Positions 8,944 to 17,781 of a stretch of 64,000 nucleotides of DNA are shown one piece after another. Source of the DNA: Vulcanimicrobiota bacterium (GTDB taxonomy: Bacteria > Vulcanimicrobiota > Vulcanimicrobiia > Vulcanimicrobiales > Vulcanimicrobiaceae); NCBI GenBank assembly GCA_027459645.1, contig DAIDHQ010000028.1:186001-250000 (forward strand), read 5' to 3'. Both the position numbers and the translations under genes were made by a program. Numbering within the stretch: the first letter of the stretch is position 1; the number at the start of each line of letters is the position of its first letter. The notes beneath the pieces were generated by a model. The model was not told where the DNA came from. It did not search any database and was given only the letters and a program-made list of their open reading frames with translations.

Positions 8944-9885
8944 TTAGTCCTTGATCGGCGCTACTTGGGTCGTCTGACCGGCGGTCACGGCGACGCTCGG
9001 GCCTGCTACCGATGCCGACGTATTCGAATTGCCCGACGCGCTCTCCGACTCGCCGCTTGCGGTCGTATACGCGTTATAGATCGTCAACTGGTACGTGCCT
9101 GCAGCGAGCGTATGCATCGAAAATGCTCCGGTCGAATCGGTCGACGTCGTATTCGCGACGTGACCGTTCGCGTCGAGTGCAACGATCGTCGCGTTCGTGA
9201 CCGGAGAACCGGCCGCGTTCACGACGGTACCGGCGATCATCCCGGCCTGATCGTAGGGAACCGCAAACACCGTCGGCCGCGACACGATCTCGCCCGTGCT
9301 CGTTTGCGCGAATGATTCGAGCGCGTTGAAGTCGGCTTCGATCGACGCCGCCGGATTCGAACCTTCCAAGAAGTTGCCGTTCACCGTGACGGTCGCTTGG
9401 CCGTTGGCAACGGAGGTCGTCGTCGTAGCACCGGCACCCGCCGAACTCAACGCCGTGGAGTTCTCGAATTCGATCGGGTAACTCGTGCTGTTCGCGACGA
9501 TCTTGCTGGAAGCGATATCGAAGGTGAATTGCACCTGCTGATACGTTCCTTGGAAATACTGGCCGATCCCGATGGGCGCCGCGCTATCCTGGTATTGCAG
9601 GATGTTCACGACGACGGGTTGCGAGTATTGCGCGATCGGAACGACGGTACCGTTTGAGACGACACTGACGCCCGTGACACCGAGATCGATCTCGCTCGGC
9701 GTCATCGTGCCGATGCTGGGCGGTGCGTCGGTCAGGACGACGGCGATATTGCCGACGCCGCCAAGCCCGTCACCGTTTGGATGATAGACCCCAAGGCTTG
9801 GCGTGACGTGGGAACCCGTGCTTCCAGCGCATGCAGAGAGCGCAAAGCACAATAAAAGCACCAGAGGTGCGCGTCCAGTTTTCAT
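8944..9885 (-). CDS. DUF4382-like lipoprotein with carboxypeptidase-regulatory-like domain
   Basis: The ATG at 9885 has a GGAGAAG ribosome site and yields a lipoprotein signal peptide with the lipobox LSAC; upstream in-frame starts would spoil it. The mature part opens with a beta-rich domain resembling DUF4382 (VVLTDAPPS near its start). It ends with a transthyretin-like, carboxypeptidase-regulatory fold (GTVVNAAGSPVTNATI, TDSTGAFSMHTLAAGTYQL) and a Ser-rich tail. It is expected to be membrane-anchored and face the periplasm or surface, with a structural or ligand-binding role. It sits between two paralogous TPR regulator genes, ten bases downstream of one stop region. Confidence 0.75.
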   Translation of the reverse strand: MKTGRAPLVLLLCFALSACAGSTGSHVTPSLGVYHPNGDGLGGVGNIAVVLTDAPPSIGTMTPSEIDLGVTGVSVVSNGTVVPIAQYSQPVVVNILQYQDSAAPIGIGQYFQGTYQQVQFTFDIASSKIVANSTSYPIEFENSTALSSAGAGATTTTSVANGQATVTVNGNFLEGSNPAASIEADFNALESFAQTSTGEIVSRPTVFAVPYDQAGMIAGTVVNAAGSPVTNATIVALDANGHVANTTSTDSTGAFSMHTLAAGTYQLTIYNAYTTASGESESASGNSNTSASVAGPSVAVTAGQTTQVAPIKD

Positions 9886-9957
9886 TACTTCTCCACCAAA
9901 CAACAGCCGCATATGCCAGGCCTCACGACCCCAAAAGGCGTCTGGTAGCGCGAGTAA

Positions 9958-9963
9958 TATTAT
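9958..9963 (-). promoter_or_regulatory. TATAAT -10-like hexamer upstream of the lipoprotein gene
   Basis: A perfect TATAAT lies about 72 bases upstream of the lipoprotein ATG in the 206-base gap between two minus-strand genes. No good -35 element is visible at 16-18 bases, so this is only a candidate. Nothing else in the gap looks functional. Confidence 0.3.
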
Positions 9964-10091
9964 AGTGAGCGCCGCGTAAGAAATGTGTGAAGCGCGCACG
10001 GACAGCCGGCCTCCAGTGTTTAGTTTGCATTAGGCGTGCGTAAAGCAGGCGTAAAATCGCCTCGACGAACGCTACCGATAGGCCGATGGTC

Positions 10092-11411
10092 CTACGCCTT
10101 TACGCGCGCGATCTGCCCCTCGATGTACGGATAAAATGCGCTAGATGCAAAGTGAGACGCATGCTCGCGCGCTCGCGCTTTCCACGGCTGCCGGCCGGTT
10201 AGGTGGATGAGTCCAAGGGCGGCGAGGGCGGCGCGGAAGTGGTGACGCGCGCCGGCGAAAAGCGCGTAGGCCGCCTCATATGCCGCCGCAGCGGCCTCGT
10301 CGTTTCCGAGAACTTCATGGACGCGTGCAAAGGCATACTGCGAAAACGCGTGTACGCGCGGATCGTGCGCTACCGCCAAGCTGGGATCGACCCGTTCGGT
10401 GCCGCGCAAATAGATCGACATGAGCCCCTGGGCCCGAACGCGGTCGCTCGAAGCCAGCAACGCCGCAAACGTCACGAGTGCCTGCATTTCCTCATCGACG
10501 GTGCGGCTCCAATCGACGCGGCGCGCGCACTCGCCCGCGGCGGCGAGTTCGTCGAGCGCCACGGCTTCGTCGCCTTCCATCCGCGCGACGTAGGCGCGAT
10601 CGGCGTGCGCCATCACGCGCCAGGCGTCGTTCGGCGAAAGAACCCGTGCGTCGCGCATCAGCCGCTTCCATTCAGCGTTGCCGAAAAGGAACGCACTCCA
10701 TGCGAGCGCGCGGACGCATAAGAACCGGGCATCGGCGAGTTCGGGCGTCCACGCGACCGTTGCGTAGAATGCTCGCGCATCCGCAGCGGCCTCTTCGTCT
10801 GCCAGCTCGGAGGCGATGCGCAACAGCGAATGCAGCGTCCGTCCGATCGTGTAGAGGTCGGTCTGCGCCGGATGGCGGCGAGCCAACTCGAGCATCGCGC
10901 GGAGGTCGACGATCTGCGCTTCATAGTCTCCGACGCCGGCGTGCATCCAGGCGCGGATGACGAGCGTAAGCATCCGCACGTGAACGTCCCCGCCGCCGAT
11001 TGCGCGGGCGACGTCAGGGTCTTCAGGATCGTAGGAGCCCTCGAGGTAGCGCAGCCGCCCGCGTTGATGCGCGAGGTGCGCTTGCGCGTTCACGGATTTC
11101 GCATAGGGTTCGGCGGCAGCGAATGCATCGCGTGCGGCATCGAACGCGCGAGCGTTTGCACAGGCCTGTCCGAGCGTAAGGTAATACTCCAACCGCGTTT
11201 GCTCTGAAGTAAAACGCGCTGCGTGTCGTTCGAGAAGGCCGCGCGCCTGGAAGGGATCGCGCAGAAGCAGCACCTTCGCGCGCATTGCGATGCCGAGCGC
11301 ATCGAACGGCGAAGGCCACCCTTCGCATCCGTCGAGGCGCGCGAGGGCCTTCGCGTACCACCCCGTACGCCGAAACTCGCGCGCTTCGTCCAGCCACTTT
11401 TCCGCACTCAT
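10092..11411 (-). CDS. TPR-like paralogue of the LuxR regulator, lacking the HTH
   Basis: The 439-residue protein, starting at the ATG at 11411, aligns with the TPR part of the 7407-8933 regulator along its whole length. Shared blocks include RTGWY.KA.ARL.GCE.WPSP, VRAWMHAG and HHFRAALAALGL. It stops at YPYIEGQIARVKA, exactly where the other protein enters its HTH. The 206 bases downstream contain no HTH remnant, so this is an HTH-free form rather than a recent frameshift. It could compete for the same signal or partner, or bind its sibling. The gene lies just downstream of the ssrA terminator. Confidence 0.75.
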   Translation of the reverse strand: MSAEKWLDEAREFRRTGWYAKALARLDGCEGWPSPFDALGIAMRAKVLLLRDPFQARGLLERHAARFTSEQTRLEYYLTLGQACANARAFDAARDAFAAAEPYAKSVNAQAHLAHQRGRLRYLEGSYDPEDPDVARAIGGGDVHVRMLTLVIRAWMHAGVGDYEAQIVDLRAMLELARRHPAQTDLYTIGRTLHSLLRIASELADEEAAADARAFYATVAWTPELADARFLCVRALAWSAFLFGNAEWKRLMRDARVLSPNDAWRVMAHADRAYVARMEGDEAVALDELAAAGECARRVDWSRTVDEEMQALVTFAALLASSDRVRAQGLMSIYLRGTERVDPSLAVAHDPRVHAFSQYAFARVHEVLGNDEAAAAAYEAAYALFAGARHHFRAALAALGLIHLTGRQPWKARAREHASHFASSAFYPYIEGQIARVKA

Positions 11412-11478
11412 GGATCGTCGTCCGCGATCTTCCCCGTGGCTACGGCAAGAACCGTCCGGCAATACGATGCATTCGTTC

Positions 11479-11540
11479 AAAACAAAAGACGCTCTCGTCG
11501 CAGGAGGACCGTCGGGCGGTCATCGTGCGACAAGAGCGCT
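11479..11540 (-). terminator. Rho-independent terminator of ssrA
   Basis: Directly after the tmRNA 3' end, an 11-base stem (11491-11501 pairing with 11527-11537, one wobble pair) encloses a smaller GACCG/CGGTC hairpin. On the minus strand it is followed by a T-rich run (TCTTTTGTTTT). It separates ssrA from the TPR gene that starts at 11411. Confidence 0.8.
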
Positions 11541-11545
11541 TTAAT

Positions 11546-11898
11546 TGGTGGAGCTGTCGGGGTACTGCCCCCCGAGTCCGAAAAGCCTAGCCGGCGTCTT
11601 CTCCAAGCTCAGCTTTGATTTTGGCTTACTCGCGCGTACGTCTCAAAGCGGGACTTACCGCGCGCAGCAGATTCTTAATCTCGTACGTCCGTCGAATCAC
11701 GCGTGCGTACCAGCCCGAATTATTGGCCGGAAGGCAGAGCGGCTCGGGCGACCCTCTGCGTCCGGTGACTAACCTAAATTAGGCAGCCAGTGCGTATTCG
11801 TTGTTGGCAGATATTGCCGTGCGATCGTTTTAGGAGAGCTCGCAACTCCGCTTGCTAACGACGACTACGGATCTCCCCGTCGAGCCTAGTTCAGCCCC
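11546..11898 (-). ncRNA. ssrA: transfer-messenger RNA (tmRNA), one-piece
   Basis: The 353-base RNA starts GGGGCTGAACTAGGCTCGACGGGG, cut here only to show the tmRNA 5' signature, and ends CAGCTCCACCA with CCA encoded. The 5' GGGGCTG pairs with the 3' CAGCTCC, including the G3-U pair that alanyl-tRNA synthetase reads. A tag reading frame at 11779-11817 ends YALAA-stop. tmRNA rescues stalled ribosomes with SmpB and adds a degradation tag. The T stem is CGGGG/CCCCG, but the loop is GGCAGTA rather than the usual TTCRA type. A TATAGT at 11925-11930 may be the -10 element. It is one continuous molecule in normal order, not permuted. Confidence 0.95.
11779..11817 (-). other. tmRNA proteolysis-tag reading frame
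   Basis: Counting back from the TAA at 11779-11781, twelve codons read AISANNEYALAA, with GCA (Ala) at 11815-11817 as the probable resume codon. The C-terminal ALAA is the standard recognition end for ClpXP/ClpAP-type proteases. The exact resume codon is inferred from the frame and could be one codon off. Confidence 0.8.
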
Positions 11899-11956
11899 TC
11901 GAAGCGGCCCGTAGGCCGACACTCACTATAACACGGCCCGCAAGCGGCCGGTTCCG

Positions 11957-14137
11957 CTACCTCCGAAGGGCGCGTCGATCGTGGCCCGGGAGTGCGTTTC
12001 CGTCGGTGAATTCGGCCACCGCCTTGCGGATGCGCTCGGCCTCCTGGCGCAGGGAGCTGGTGAGTTCGAGGATCAAATCCGAACCTTGTGCGATACGCTC
12101 GCCGCGCATCGCCACCGCGTTTACGCCCTCGCTCGTTTCCCGCACCGCCGTCGCGCCCGACTGAGACGATTGTGAAAGGTTTTCGGCTAACGCCGCAAGC
12201 GACGAGGCCATCTCGGCGTTATCGCCGGTCAAACGCTCGACCAAGAGCGTCGATTCCAGCAGATTGTCCGTCGCCAACTTTTGCTCTTGTTGGGCGATCA
12301 CGACGCCTTCGATGCGAGCCCGCACGTGATTGACGTTATCCACGATGCGCTCGAGCGCATCGGCCACCTGAGACGTCTTGGTGCGGCCGTGTTGGACGGC
12401 TTGGCTTCCACGGCGCGTGACGGCCACCGCGCGGTCGGTCTCTTCTTGAACCGAGCGAATCAACGAGGCGATTTCCTTGGTGGCATTCGCGGAACTGTCG
12501 GCGAGCTTGCGGATCTCTTCGGCAACGACGGCGAACCCGCGGCCGTGTTCGCCCGCGCGCGCCGCTTCGATCGCGGCGTTGAGGGCGAGCAGGTTCGTCT
12601 GATCGGCGATCTCGTCGATCTTCTCGGTGATCGATCCGATCTGCATCGAACTCATGCGCAGCGTATCGATCGTTCCGACCAGCTCTTGCATGACCGATTC
12701 CGCTTCTTCCGACGTACGATCGGCCTGCATGATCGCCGCAGCGGCGGCATCGGCGCTGTCGCCGGCCGATTCCGAAATCTGCAGCACCTCGGTAGCCGCG
12801 TCGATCGTCGCCTTGGCGGTTTGGGCCAGTTCGTCCAAGCCCGCCGCGTTGGTCTGCGCGGCCGCGCCCAACCGTTCCGCCGTACCGCGCGCGTTGGTTG
12901 CCATCGCGGAAAGATCGCGTGCACCGTTTTCGACGCGACCGACCGCTTCGTCCAGCAGCGCCGTGGTATTCGAGACGCGCGAAAGGTCCACGTAGTTCGC
13001 GCGAGCGTCGGTCACGAATTGATTGGCGTTGTTCGAAAGCGTCGTCGACGAGTTTTCCAGCAACTCGGCCGTGGCGCGCACGTTCTGGATAACGGAACGA
13101 ATCACCGTAATCACGCGTCCGAAGGCAATCGCGACGACGTCGCGATCCGACGTCGGCGTAATGTCGACGCTCAGATCTCCTTCGGCCAAACGCTCTCCGC
13201 TCTCGGCCAATCGGCCCAGACCGACGTTCGCCTGGGCAAACGCCGAAACCAGCAAGCCCGCTTCGTGCCGGTGACGCGGCTCCGAAAAGAGTTCGGTCTC
13301 ACGCAACACGTCGCCGTCGCGAAGCCGCTCCATCAATCGCACCGTATGCACGATCGGGCGTGCGACGCTACGCGACAGAATGCGCGTAGCTAGGCCGCCG
13401 ATGAGCAGCGCGACGACCATCGAAAGCACGGTATACACGACGCCGAGCCGCATCGCCTGGCCCGCGACGATCGTGCCGTGATCCAATTCGTAGAGCAAGT
13501 GCATCGTACCGCCGGCAAGCGCGATCACGGTAACGACGACCACGACCGTCAGCACCACCATCAACCGGCGTCCGATGCCGCCTAGCGCGCGCGACGAGAT
13601 GGGTGCGAATTCGCGCCGCACCGAACAGAGAATCGCGATCAGCTCCGCGGCGAGCGTCTCACCGTTGAAATAATTCAACGCGCCGTCGACGAGCGCACCG
13701 CCGCCGAGTCCGGCGATCAGCACGGCCGTCAGGTTCGTCCACATCGGCAATCCGGCAAGCGTATTGCCCAGCGCCACGCTCAACGCGCCGCCCACCCCAT
13801 AGGCGGCGATAAAGTTGAGCACAATCTGGATCCTGAACCACTCGATATGCTTGATCGCGTTCTCCGTGCTCAAGCCCGAGTCGCTCGCCATGCGATCGCG
13901 TACCTTATTTAAATAGCCGCGATCGACGCGGTGCGCGACCGGCAGCGCGATCCCGCTAAAGACGGCGACGACGAGAACGACGTAGCCGAGCTCGACCGGC
14001 GTCCACTTGCCGAGAACGCCGGCGATTAAAACCGTTGCCGGAATGGCAACGAGGGCCGTGCGAACGAGGCCCCGTTGAAAATCACGAACGCGCTCGTCGT
14101 AACGGCGAGCCGCTTCGCTGAGGTCTTGTGGGGTCAT
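11957..14137 (-). CDS. methyl-accepting chemotaxis protein, multi-pass membrane type
   Basis: This 726-residue protein has about six membrane helices in its first 250 residues rather than the usual two-helix periplasmic sensor. A HAMP-like region and a long coiled-coil signalling domain follow. The conserved hairpin tip reads [20 protein letters not shown], the site that contacts CheA and CheW. With little periplasmic sequence, the stimulus is likely sensed in or at the membrane. No che genes are in the window. It lies 58 bases upstream, in genome terms, of the tmRNA 5' end, and that short gap holds the tmRNA promoter. Confidence 0.95.
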   Translation of the reverse strand: MTPQDLSEAARRYDERVRDFQRGLVRTALVAIPATVLIAGVLGKWTPVELGYVVLVVAVFSGIALPVAHRVDRGYLNKVRDRMASDSGLSTENAIKHIEWFRIQIVLNFIAAYGVGGALSVALGNTLAGLPMWTNLTAVLIAGLGGGALVDGALNYFNGETLAAELIAILCSVRREFAPISSRALGGIGRRLMVVLTVVVVVTVIALAGGTMHLLYELDHGTIVAGQAMRLGVVYTVLSMVVALLIGGLATRILSRSVARPIVHTVRLMERLRDGDVLRETELFSEPRHRHEAGLLVSAFAQANVGLGRLAESGERLAEGDLSVDITPTSDRDVVAIAFGRVITVIRSVIQNVRATAELLENSSTTLSNNANQFVTDARANYVDLSRVSNTTALLDEAVGRVENGARDLSAMATNARGTAERLGAAAQTNAAGLDELAQTAKATIDAATEVLQISESAGDSADAAAAAIMQADRTSEEAESVMQELVGTIDTLRMSSMQIGSITEKIDEIADQTNLLALNAAIEAARAGEHGRGFAVVAEEIRKLADSSANATKEIASLIRSVQEETDRAVAVTRRGSQAVQHGRTKTSQVADALERIVDNVNHVRARIEGVVIAQQEQKLATDNLLESTLLVERLTGDNAEMASSLAALAENLSQSSQSGATAVRETSEGVNAVAMRGERIAQGSDLILELTSSLRQEAERIRKAVAEFTDGNALPGHDRRALRR

Positions 14138-14170
14138 ACAGCTACGTTATCGGCCGCACTACGGCGGGTC

Positions 14171-14536
14171 TTACGCTTGCTCCCTGCGCGCAAGGGGGGT
14201 GGTGACGAAGGTCGAGACGACCATCATAACGATCGCGCCCACGAGCGTCGATTCCCAGGCCGGCCACGGCGTCCCCGTCGCTTTAAAGCCGGGCGAAAGC
14301 CACACGGTCAGGGCAAAGAGCGCCCAATTGATCACGATCGTGAAGAGACCCAGGGTCAGAAACGTAAGCGGCAGCGAGACCAGCCGCAGCACCGGACCGA
14401 TGATCGTATTGACCAAGCCGAAGATCACGGCCGCGATGAGCGCCCAGATCCAGCCGTCGAGATAAAAACCGGGAACGTACCGGGCCACCAGCCACAGGGC
14501 GGCGGCCGTTATCAGGAAGCGAAGAATGGGATGCAT
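14171..14536 (-). CDS. YvlD/phage-holin-like (DUF360-type) membrane protein
   Basis: The 121-residue protein is almost entirely four hydrophobic helices, with the family-like pattern FGLVNTIIGPVLRLVSLPLTF in the middle. Members are small inner-membrane proteins of poorly known role and are not true holins. The ATG at 14536 overlaps the uvrC stop as TGATG, so it is read by reinitiation; a TTG one codon earlier is the alternative. It is probably the last gene of the DedA-uvrC transcript. Confidence 0.8.
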   Translation of the reverse strand: MHPILRFLITAAALWLVARYVPGFYLDGWIWALIAAVIFGLVNTIIGPVLRLVSLPLTFLTLGLFTIVINWALFALTVWLSPGFKATGTPWPAWESTLVGAIVMMVVSTFVTTPLARREQA

Positions 14537-16575
14537 CAAGCCTCTCCTTTCGCGCGCGGCGACTCAAGGTCGCTTTTGATCTGTGCTGCAAGCGACGGCG
14601 TCATTCCCTTCACCGCAGCAATCTCGTCGATCGACGCCTTCTTGATCGCGCTCACCGATCCAAAGGCCGCGAGCAGGCGCTTACGGCGGACGGGACCGAC
14701 GCCGGCGAGCGCGTCCAACGCCGACTGGGTCATCGCCTTGCCGCGGCGCTGGCGGTGATAGGTCACGGCGAACCGATGGGCCTCGTCACGAACGCGCATG
14801 ATGAGATGGAGACCTGCGGAGTTTGGCGCGAGCACGATCGGATCGGGATTGCCCGGAACGTAAAGCCATTCGTGCTCCTTGGCAAGCCCGGCGACGGGAA
14901 TGCCCGTCATATCCATCTCTTCGAGCACCTCGACCACCGCGTGCAGCTGTCCCTTGCCGCCGTCGATCAGCAGCAGGTTGGGCTTCTTGTTGAATTTCTC
15001 TTTTTTGGCCAGCTGCCGTTCGGGCGCCGTCGCGTCGTGATCGGTTTCGTGCCGCAGATAGCGAAGACGGCGGCGCAGCGTTTCTTGCATCATCGCAAAA
15101 TCGTTGGGGCCGCGATCGTACTGGATCTTGAATTTGCGGTACTCGCTCTTTTTCGCGCGACCCTCGACGAAGACGACCATCGAAGCGACGGGGTTCGTGC
15201 CTTGGATGTTCGAGATGTCGTAGCACTCGATGCGATGCGGTACCTCGGAGAGCTCGAGCGCGTCTGCCAGCTCGGTCAGCGAGCGCGCCTGCGCGCTTTC
15301 CTGAACCTCTTGATGCGCGAGAAACGCTTTTAGATTTTGCTCGGCGTTCTTTTGCACCAGACGCATGTAATCGGCACGCTCGCCTCGCCGCGGTTGCAGG
15401 ATGCGTACGCGCGTGCCTTTTAACTGCGAGAGCCACGCTTCGAGCAGCGGAAGTTCCTCGCCGGGAAGCATCTGCACGAGCACTTCTTTGGGAACCGCCG
15501 ACGCCGTCACCGCCCGCTTGCGCGCGCGGCTTTTTTCCGGAACGGGCGACTGATTATCGCGAGCGACGCGGGTGGAGGCAAGCGCGGAGACGCCGTTGCC
15601 CTCCGCCGCGCTCGCGGTACGCGCGGTGTAAAACTGCTTGAGAAATTCGCCCATCAGCAGCGCGTCGCTTTGGTCGTGCACCCCGTCTAAGATAAAGTGC
15701 TCTTGCCCGATGAGCTTTCCACCTCGCACCATGAAGACTTGCATGCACGCTTGTCCCTGCGCGCGCGCGGCCGCGATCAGATCCATATCGAGCCGCGAAC
15801 GCCACACGACCTTCTGATTTTCCGTCACGCGCCGAACGTGCACGATACGATCGCGGATGCGGGCCGCCGATTCGAACTTGAATTCTTCCGAGGCTTCCAG
15901 CATTTCGCGCTGCAGCCGATGCAAGAGCGACTCTTGTTTCCCCTCGAGAAAGAGCACGACTTCGTCGATCATCGCGTCGTACTCGGGCTCGGTCTGATAG
16001 CCCACGCAGGGTGCGAGACAACGTTTGATGTGATACTGCAGGCACGGACGTTTGCGCCGCCCGTCGATCGGTTCGCGGCAGGTGCGAAGCGGAAAGACCA
16101 AACGCACCAGATCGATCAATTCCCGCAAGCCGTGGGCGTTCGTATACGGGCCGAAATAGCGAGCGCCGTCGTCTTTGACCATCCGCGTGAAGACCACGCG
16201 CGGAAACGCTTCGTTCGTGACCTTCAAATACGGATAGCGCTTGTCGTCCCGCAGCCGCACGTTGTAGGGCGGCTGGTGGCGCTTGATCAGGTTGGCTTCC
16301 AGAATGAGCGCTTCGACTTCGTTGTTGACGACGATCGTGCGAACGTCGGCGACGCGTTCGACCATCGCCTGCGTCCGGATGTGGTGCGCGGCCGAATCCT
16401 GGAAGTACGAACGCACGCGGTTGCGCAGGGAGACGGCTTTACCGATGTAGAGAATCTCGCCGTTGCGATCGAGCATCTGATAGACGCCCGGCGCATCGGG
16501 AACCTGCGCGAGCCGCTGCTCGAGCGTCGCGATTATGCCGTTCTGCGTTGGTTGCGTGCGCGCACGATCAGCCAT
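14536..16575 (-). CDS. uvrC: excinuclease ABC subunit C
   Basis: Starting at the ATG at 16575, this 679-residue protein makes both incisions in nucleotide excision repair after UvrA/UvrB damage recognition. Order seen: a GIY-YIG nuclease (GVYQMLDRNGEILYIGKA), a Cys-rich segment (CLQYHIKRCLAPCVGY), a UVR motif (REMLEASEEFKFESAARIRD), an RNase H-like 5' nuclease (ECYDISNIQG), and tandem helix-hairpin-helix motifs (LAGVGPVRRKRLL, AAVKGMTPSLAAQI). It is longer than the usual 600 or so residues because of a low-complexity Ala/Arg-rich insert of about 45 residues near residue 325-370. Its start lies 43 bases inside the DedA gene. Confidence 0.97.
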   Translation of the reverse strand: MADRARTQPTQNGIIATLEQRLAQVPDAPGVYQMLDRNGEILYIGKAVSLRNRVRSYFQDSAAHHIRTQAMVERVADVRTIVVNNEVEALILEANLIKRHQPPYNVRLRDDKRYPYLKVTNEAFPRVVFTRMVKDDGARYFGPYTNAHGLRELIDLVRLVFPLRTCREPIDGRRKRPCLQYHIKRCLAPCVGYQTEPEYDAMIDEVVLFLEGKQESLLHRLQREMLEASEEFKFESAARIRDRIVHVRRVTENQKVVWRSRLDMDLIAAARAQGQACMQVFMVRGGKLIGQEHFILDGVHDQSDALLMGEFLKQFYTARTASAAEGNGVSALASTRVARDNQSPVPEKSRARKRAVTASAVPKEVLVQMLPGEELPLLEAWLSQLKGTRVRILQPRRGERADYMRLVQKNAEQNLKAFLAHQEVQESAQARSLTELADALELSEVPHRIECYDISNIQGTNPVASMVVFVEGRAKKSEYRKFKIQYDRGPNDFAMMQETLRRRLRYLRHETDHDATAPERQLAKKEKFNKKPNLLLIDGGKGQLHAVVEVLEEMDMTGIPVAGLAKEHEWLYVPGNPDPIVLAPNSAGLHLIMRVRDEAHRFAVTYHRQRRGKAMTQSALDALAGVGPVRRKRLLAAFGSVSAIKKASIDEIAAVKGMTPSLAAQIKSDLESPRAKGEA

Positions 16576-17147
16576 AGTGCAATCATAACAACCACCGCGG
16601 CAATTGCGAGCGCCAGGCCGCCTTTGTGCAGGAGCGGCATCACGCGGTCGATGTGATCTCCCAACTCGTAGCCCAGCCACACCAGCAGCGCGCAGAAGCC
16701 GAGCGACCCAAGCGCATACCACATATAAAACTGCGGCAGGTCCATCTCGGCAAGGCCAGCCGGAATAGAAACGATCCCGCGAATCACGGGAATGAAGCGG
16801 CAAATGAAGATCGCAAAGCTTCCGTAACGTTGGAAGAACGCGTGAACGCGGTTGAGATTCTCGTGCGTCAGATGGACGTACTTGCCGTAGTTGTCGATCA
16901 GCGGACGGCCGCCGAAACGCCCGATCGCGTAGCCGGCGGTCGCGCCGATCAGTTCGCCGGCGACGGTGACCAGAATCGTCAGCCACACGTTCGCAAGGTG
17001 GCCGGTAGCGGTGAGGGCCCCCGCGAGCGGCAGTACGACCTCGCTGCCGATGGGCGCGCCGATGTTACCGAGCGCCATGACCAGCAGCAAGCCGCCGTAG
17101 CCGTAATGGTCGATCAAGGAGATGACGATGTGCTGCAGGTGGGCCAC
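16533..17147 (-). CDS. DedA family inner-membrane protein
   Basis: The 204-residue multi-pass protein carries the family's features: an N-terminal GNIGAPIGSEVVLPLAG segment with an acidic residue, GELIGATAGYAIGRFGG, and the arginine-containing FICRFIPVIRGIVSIPAG motif. DedA/SNARE-associated proteins move lipids such as undecaprenyl phosphate or support membrane-potential homeostasis. The ATG start is likely. The gene overlaps uvrC by 43 bases and sits nine bases after the Clp-N gene, suggesting one transcript. Confidence 0.93.
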   Translation of the reverse strand: MAHLQHIVISLIDHYGYGGLLLVMALGNIGAPIGSEVVLPLAGALTATGHLANVWLTILVTVAGELIGATAGYAIGRFGGRPLIDNYGKYVHLTHENLNRVHAFFQRYGSFAIFICRFIPVIRGIVSIPAGLAEMDLPQFYMWYALGSLGFCALLVWLGYELGDHIDRVMPLLHKGGLALAIAAVVVMIALWLIVRARNQRRTA

Positions 17148-17156
17148 GGGGGTTCC

Positions 17157-17558
17157 TTACTCTGAAACGGCGCGCGTGTTGCGTGCCGCCCGGCGAAGCA
17201 GTTCGGCCGCCGCGCTGCCACCTTCGGCGCGCACGGCCGCGAGCAGGTCGGCGGGTTCGATGCAGCGCTCTCCGGCTTGGCGTTCGGCGAGCGAAACGAT
17301 CTTGCGGACGCGGGGTGTCACGAGGATCCCTTCCCACAGCCGCTCTTCCCCGGATGCAAGGGCCCGGCGCATTTCGGCATGGAGCTCGCGAACGTCGATC
17401 CCGTCGGAATCGAGCGAGCGCAGCAGCTCGGGATCGCGCTCTTCCAGCAGGGCGAGCATCAAGTGTTCAGCACCCACGTAGTACTGATTGTGGTTTCTGC
17501 ACTCTTGCTCGGCCGCGCGCAGTACGCGCCACGATGCCGGACTAAACTTCGCGAACAC
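17157..17558 (-). CDS. stand-alone Clp N-terminal (Clp-R) domain protein
   Basis: The GTG at 17558 has AAGGAAA just upstream. The 133 residues form one Clp repeat domain: FSPASWRVLRAAEQECRNHN and YVGAEHLMLALLEE in the first repeat, ILVTPRVRKIVSLAERQAGE in the second. No AAA+ module follows. In ClpA/ClpC this domain binds substrates and adaptors, so a free copy may act as an adaptor, decoy or ClpS/McsB-type partner, as suggested for ClpC-N-like proteins in other bacteria. That role is inference; no clp gene is nearby. Confidence 0.85.
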   Translation of the reverse strand: MFAKFSPASWRVLRAAEQECRNHNQYYVGAEHLMLALLEERDPELLRSLDSDGIDVRELHAEMRRALASGEERLWEGILVTPRVRKIVSLAERQAGERCIEPADLLAAVRAEGGSAAAELLRRAARNTRAVSE

Positions 17559-17574
17559 GTTTCCTTAATAAATC

Positions 17575-17604
17575 AGGGCTCGCCCCAGCGAGCCCTCTTT
17601 TTTA
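17575..17604. terminator. hairpin terminator between tRNA-Pro and the Clp-N gene
   Basis: A nine-base perfect stem (AGGGCTCGC, 17575-17583, with 17588-17596) and a four-base loop are followed by CTTTTTT on the plus strand. On the minus strand the run after the stem is only GATTTATT. The tRNA lies on the minus strand, so the stem probably ends tRNA-Pro transcripts, yet its best U-tract faces the other way. Confidence 0.6.
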
Positions 17605-17609
17605 AGCTA

Positions 17610-17683
17610 TCGGGGCGACTGGATTTGAACCAGCGACCTCTTCGTCCCGAACGAAGCGCTCTACCAAGCTGAGCCACGCCCCG
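17610..17683 (-). tRNA. tRNA-Pro (anticodon CGG)
   Basis: The cloverleaf folds fully: acceptor CGGGGCG/CGCCCCG with discriminator A, D stem GCTC/GAGC, anticodon stem CTTCG/CGAAG with loop TTCGGGA giving anticodon CGG, and T arm GCTGG-TTCAAAT-CCAGT. CCA is not encoded. It decodes CCG proline codons, which are common in a GC-rich genome. Confidence 0.97.
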
Positions 17684-17781
17684 ACAAACCCCCGGTTATT
17701 CTCAGCGGTAAGGCGTGCTCCTGCCCAGCCTTAGAAGTCGCAAGGGGACCGAGAACATCGCCAGAACGGTTCTTCTCGCTC

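Noticed and set aside
12281-13393. Plus-strand 370-codon frame opposite the chemoreceptor
   Set aside because: Antisense shadow of a coiled-coil gene with no motif of its own.
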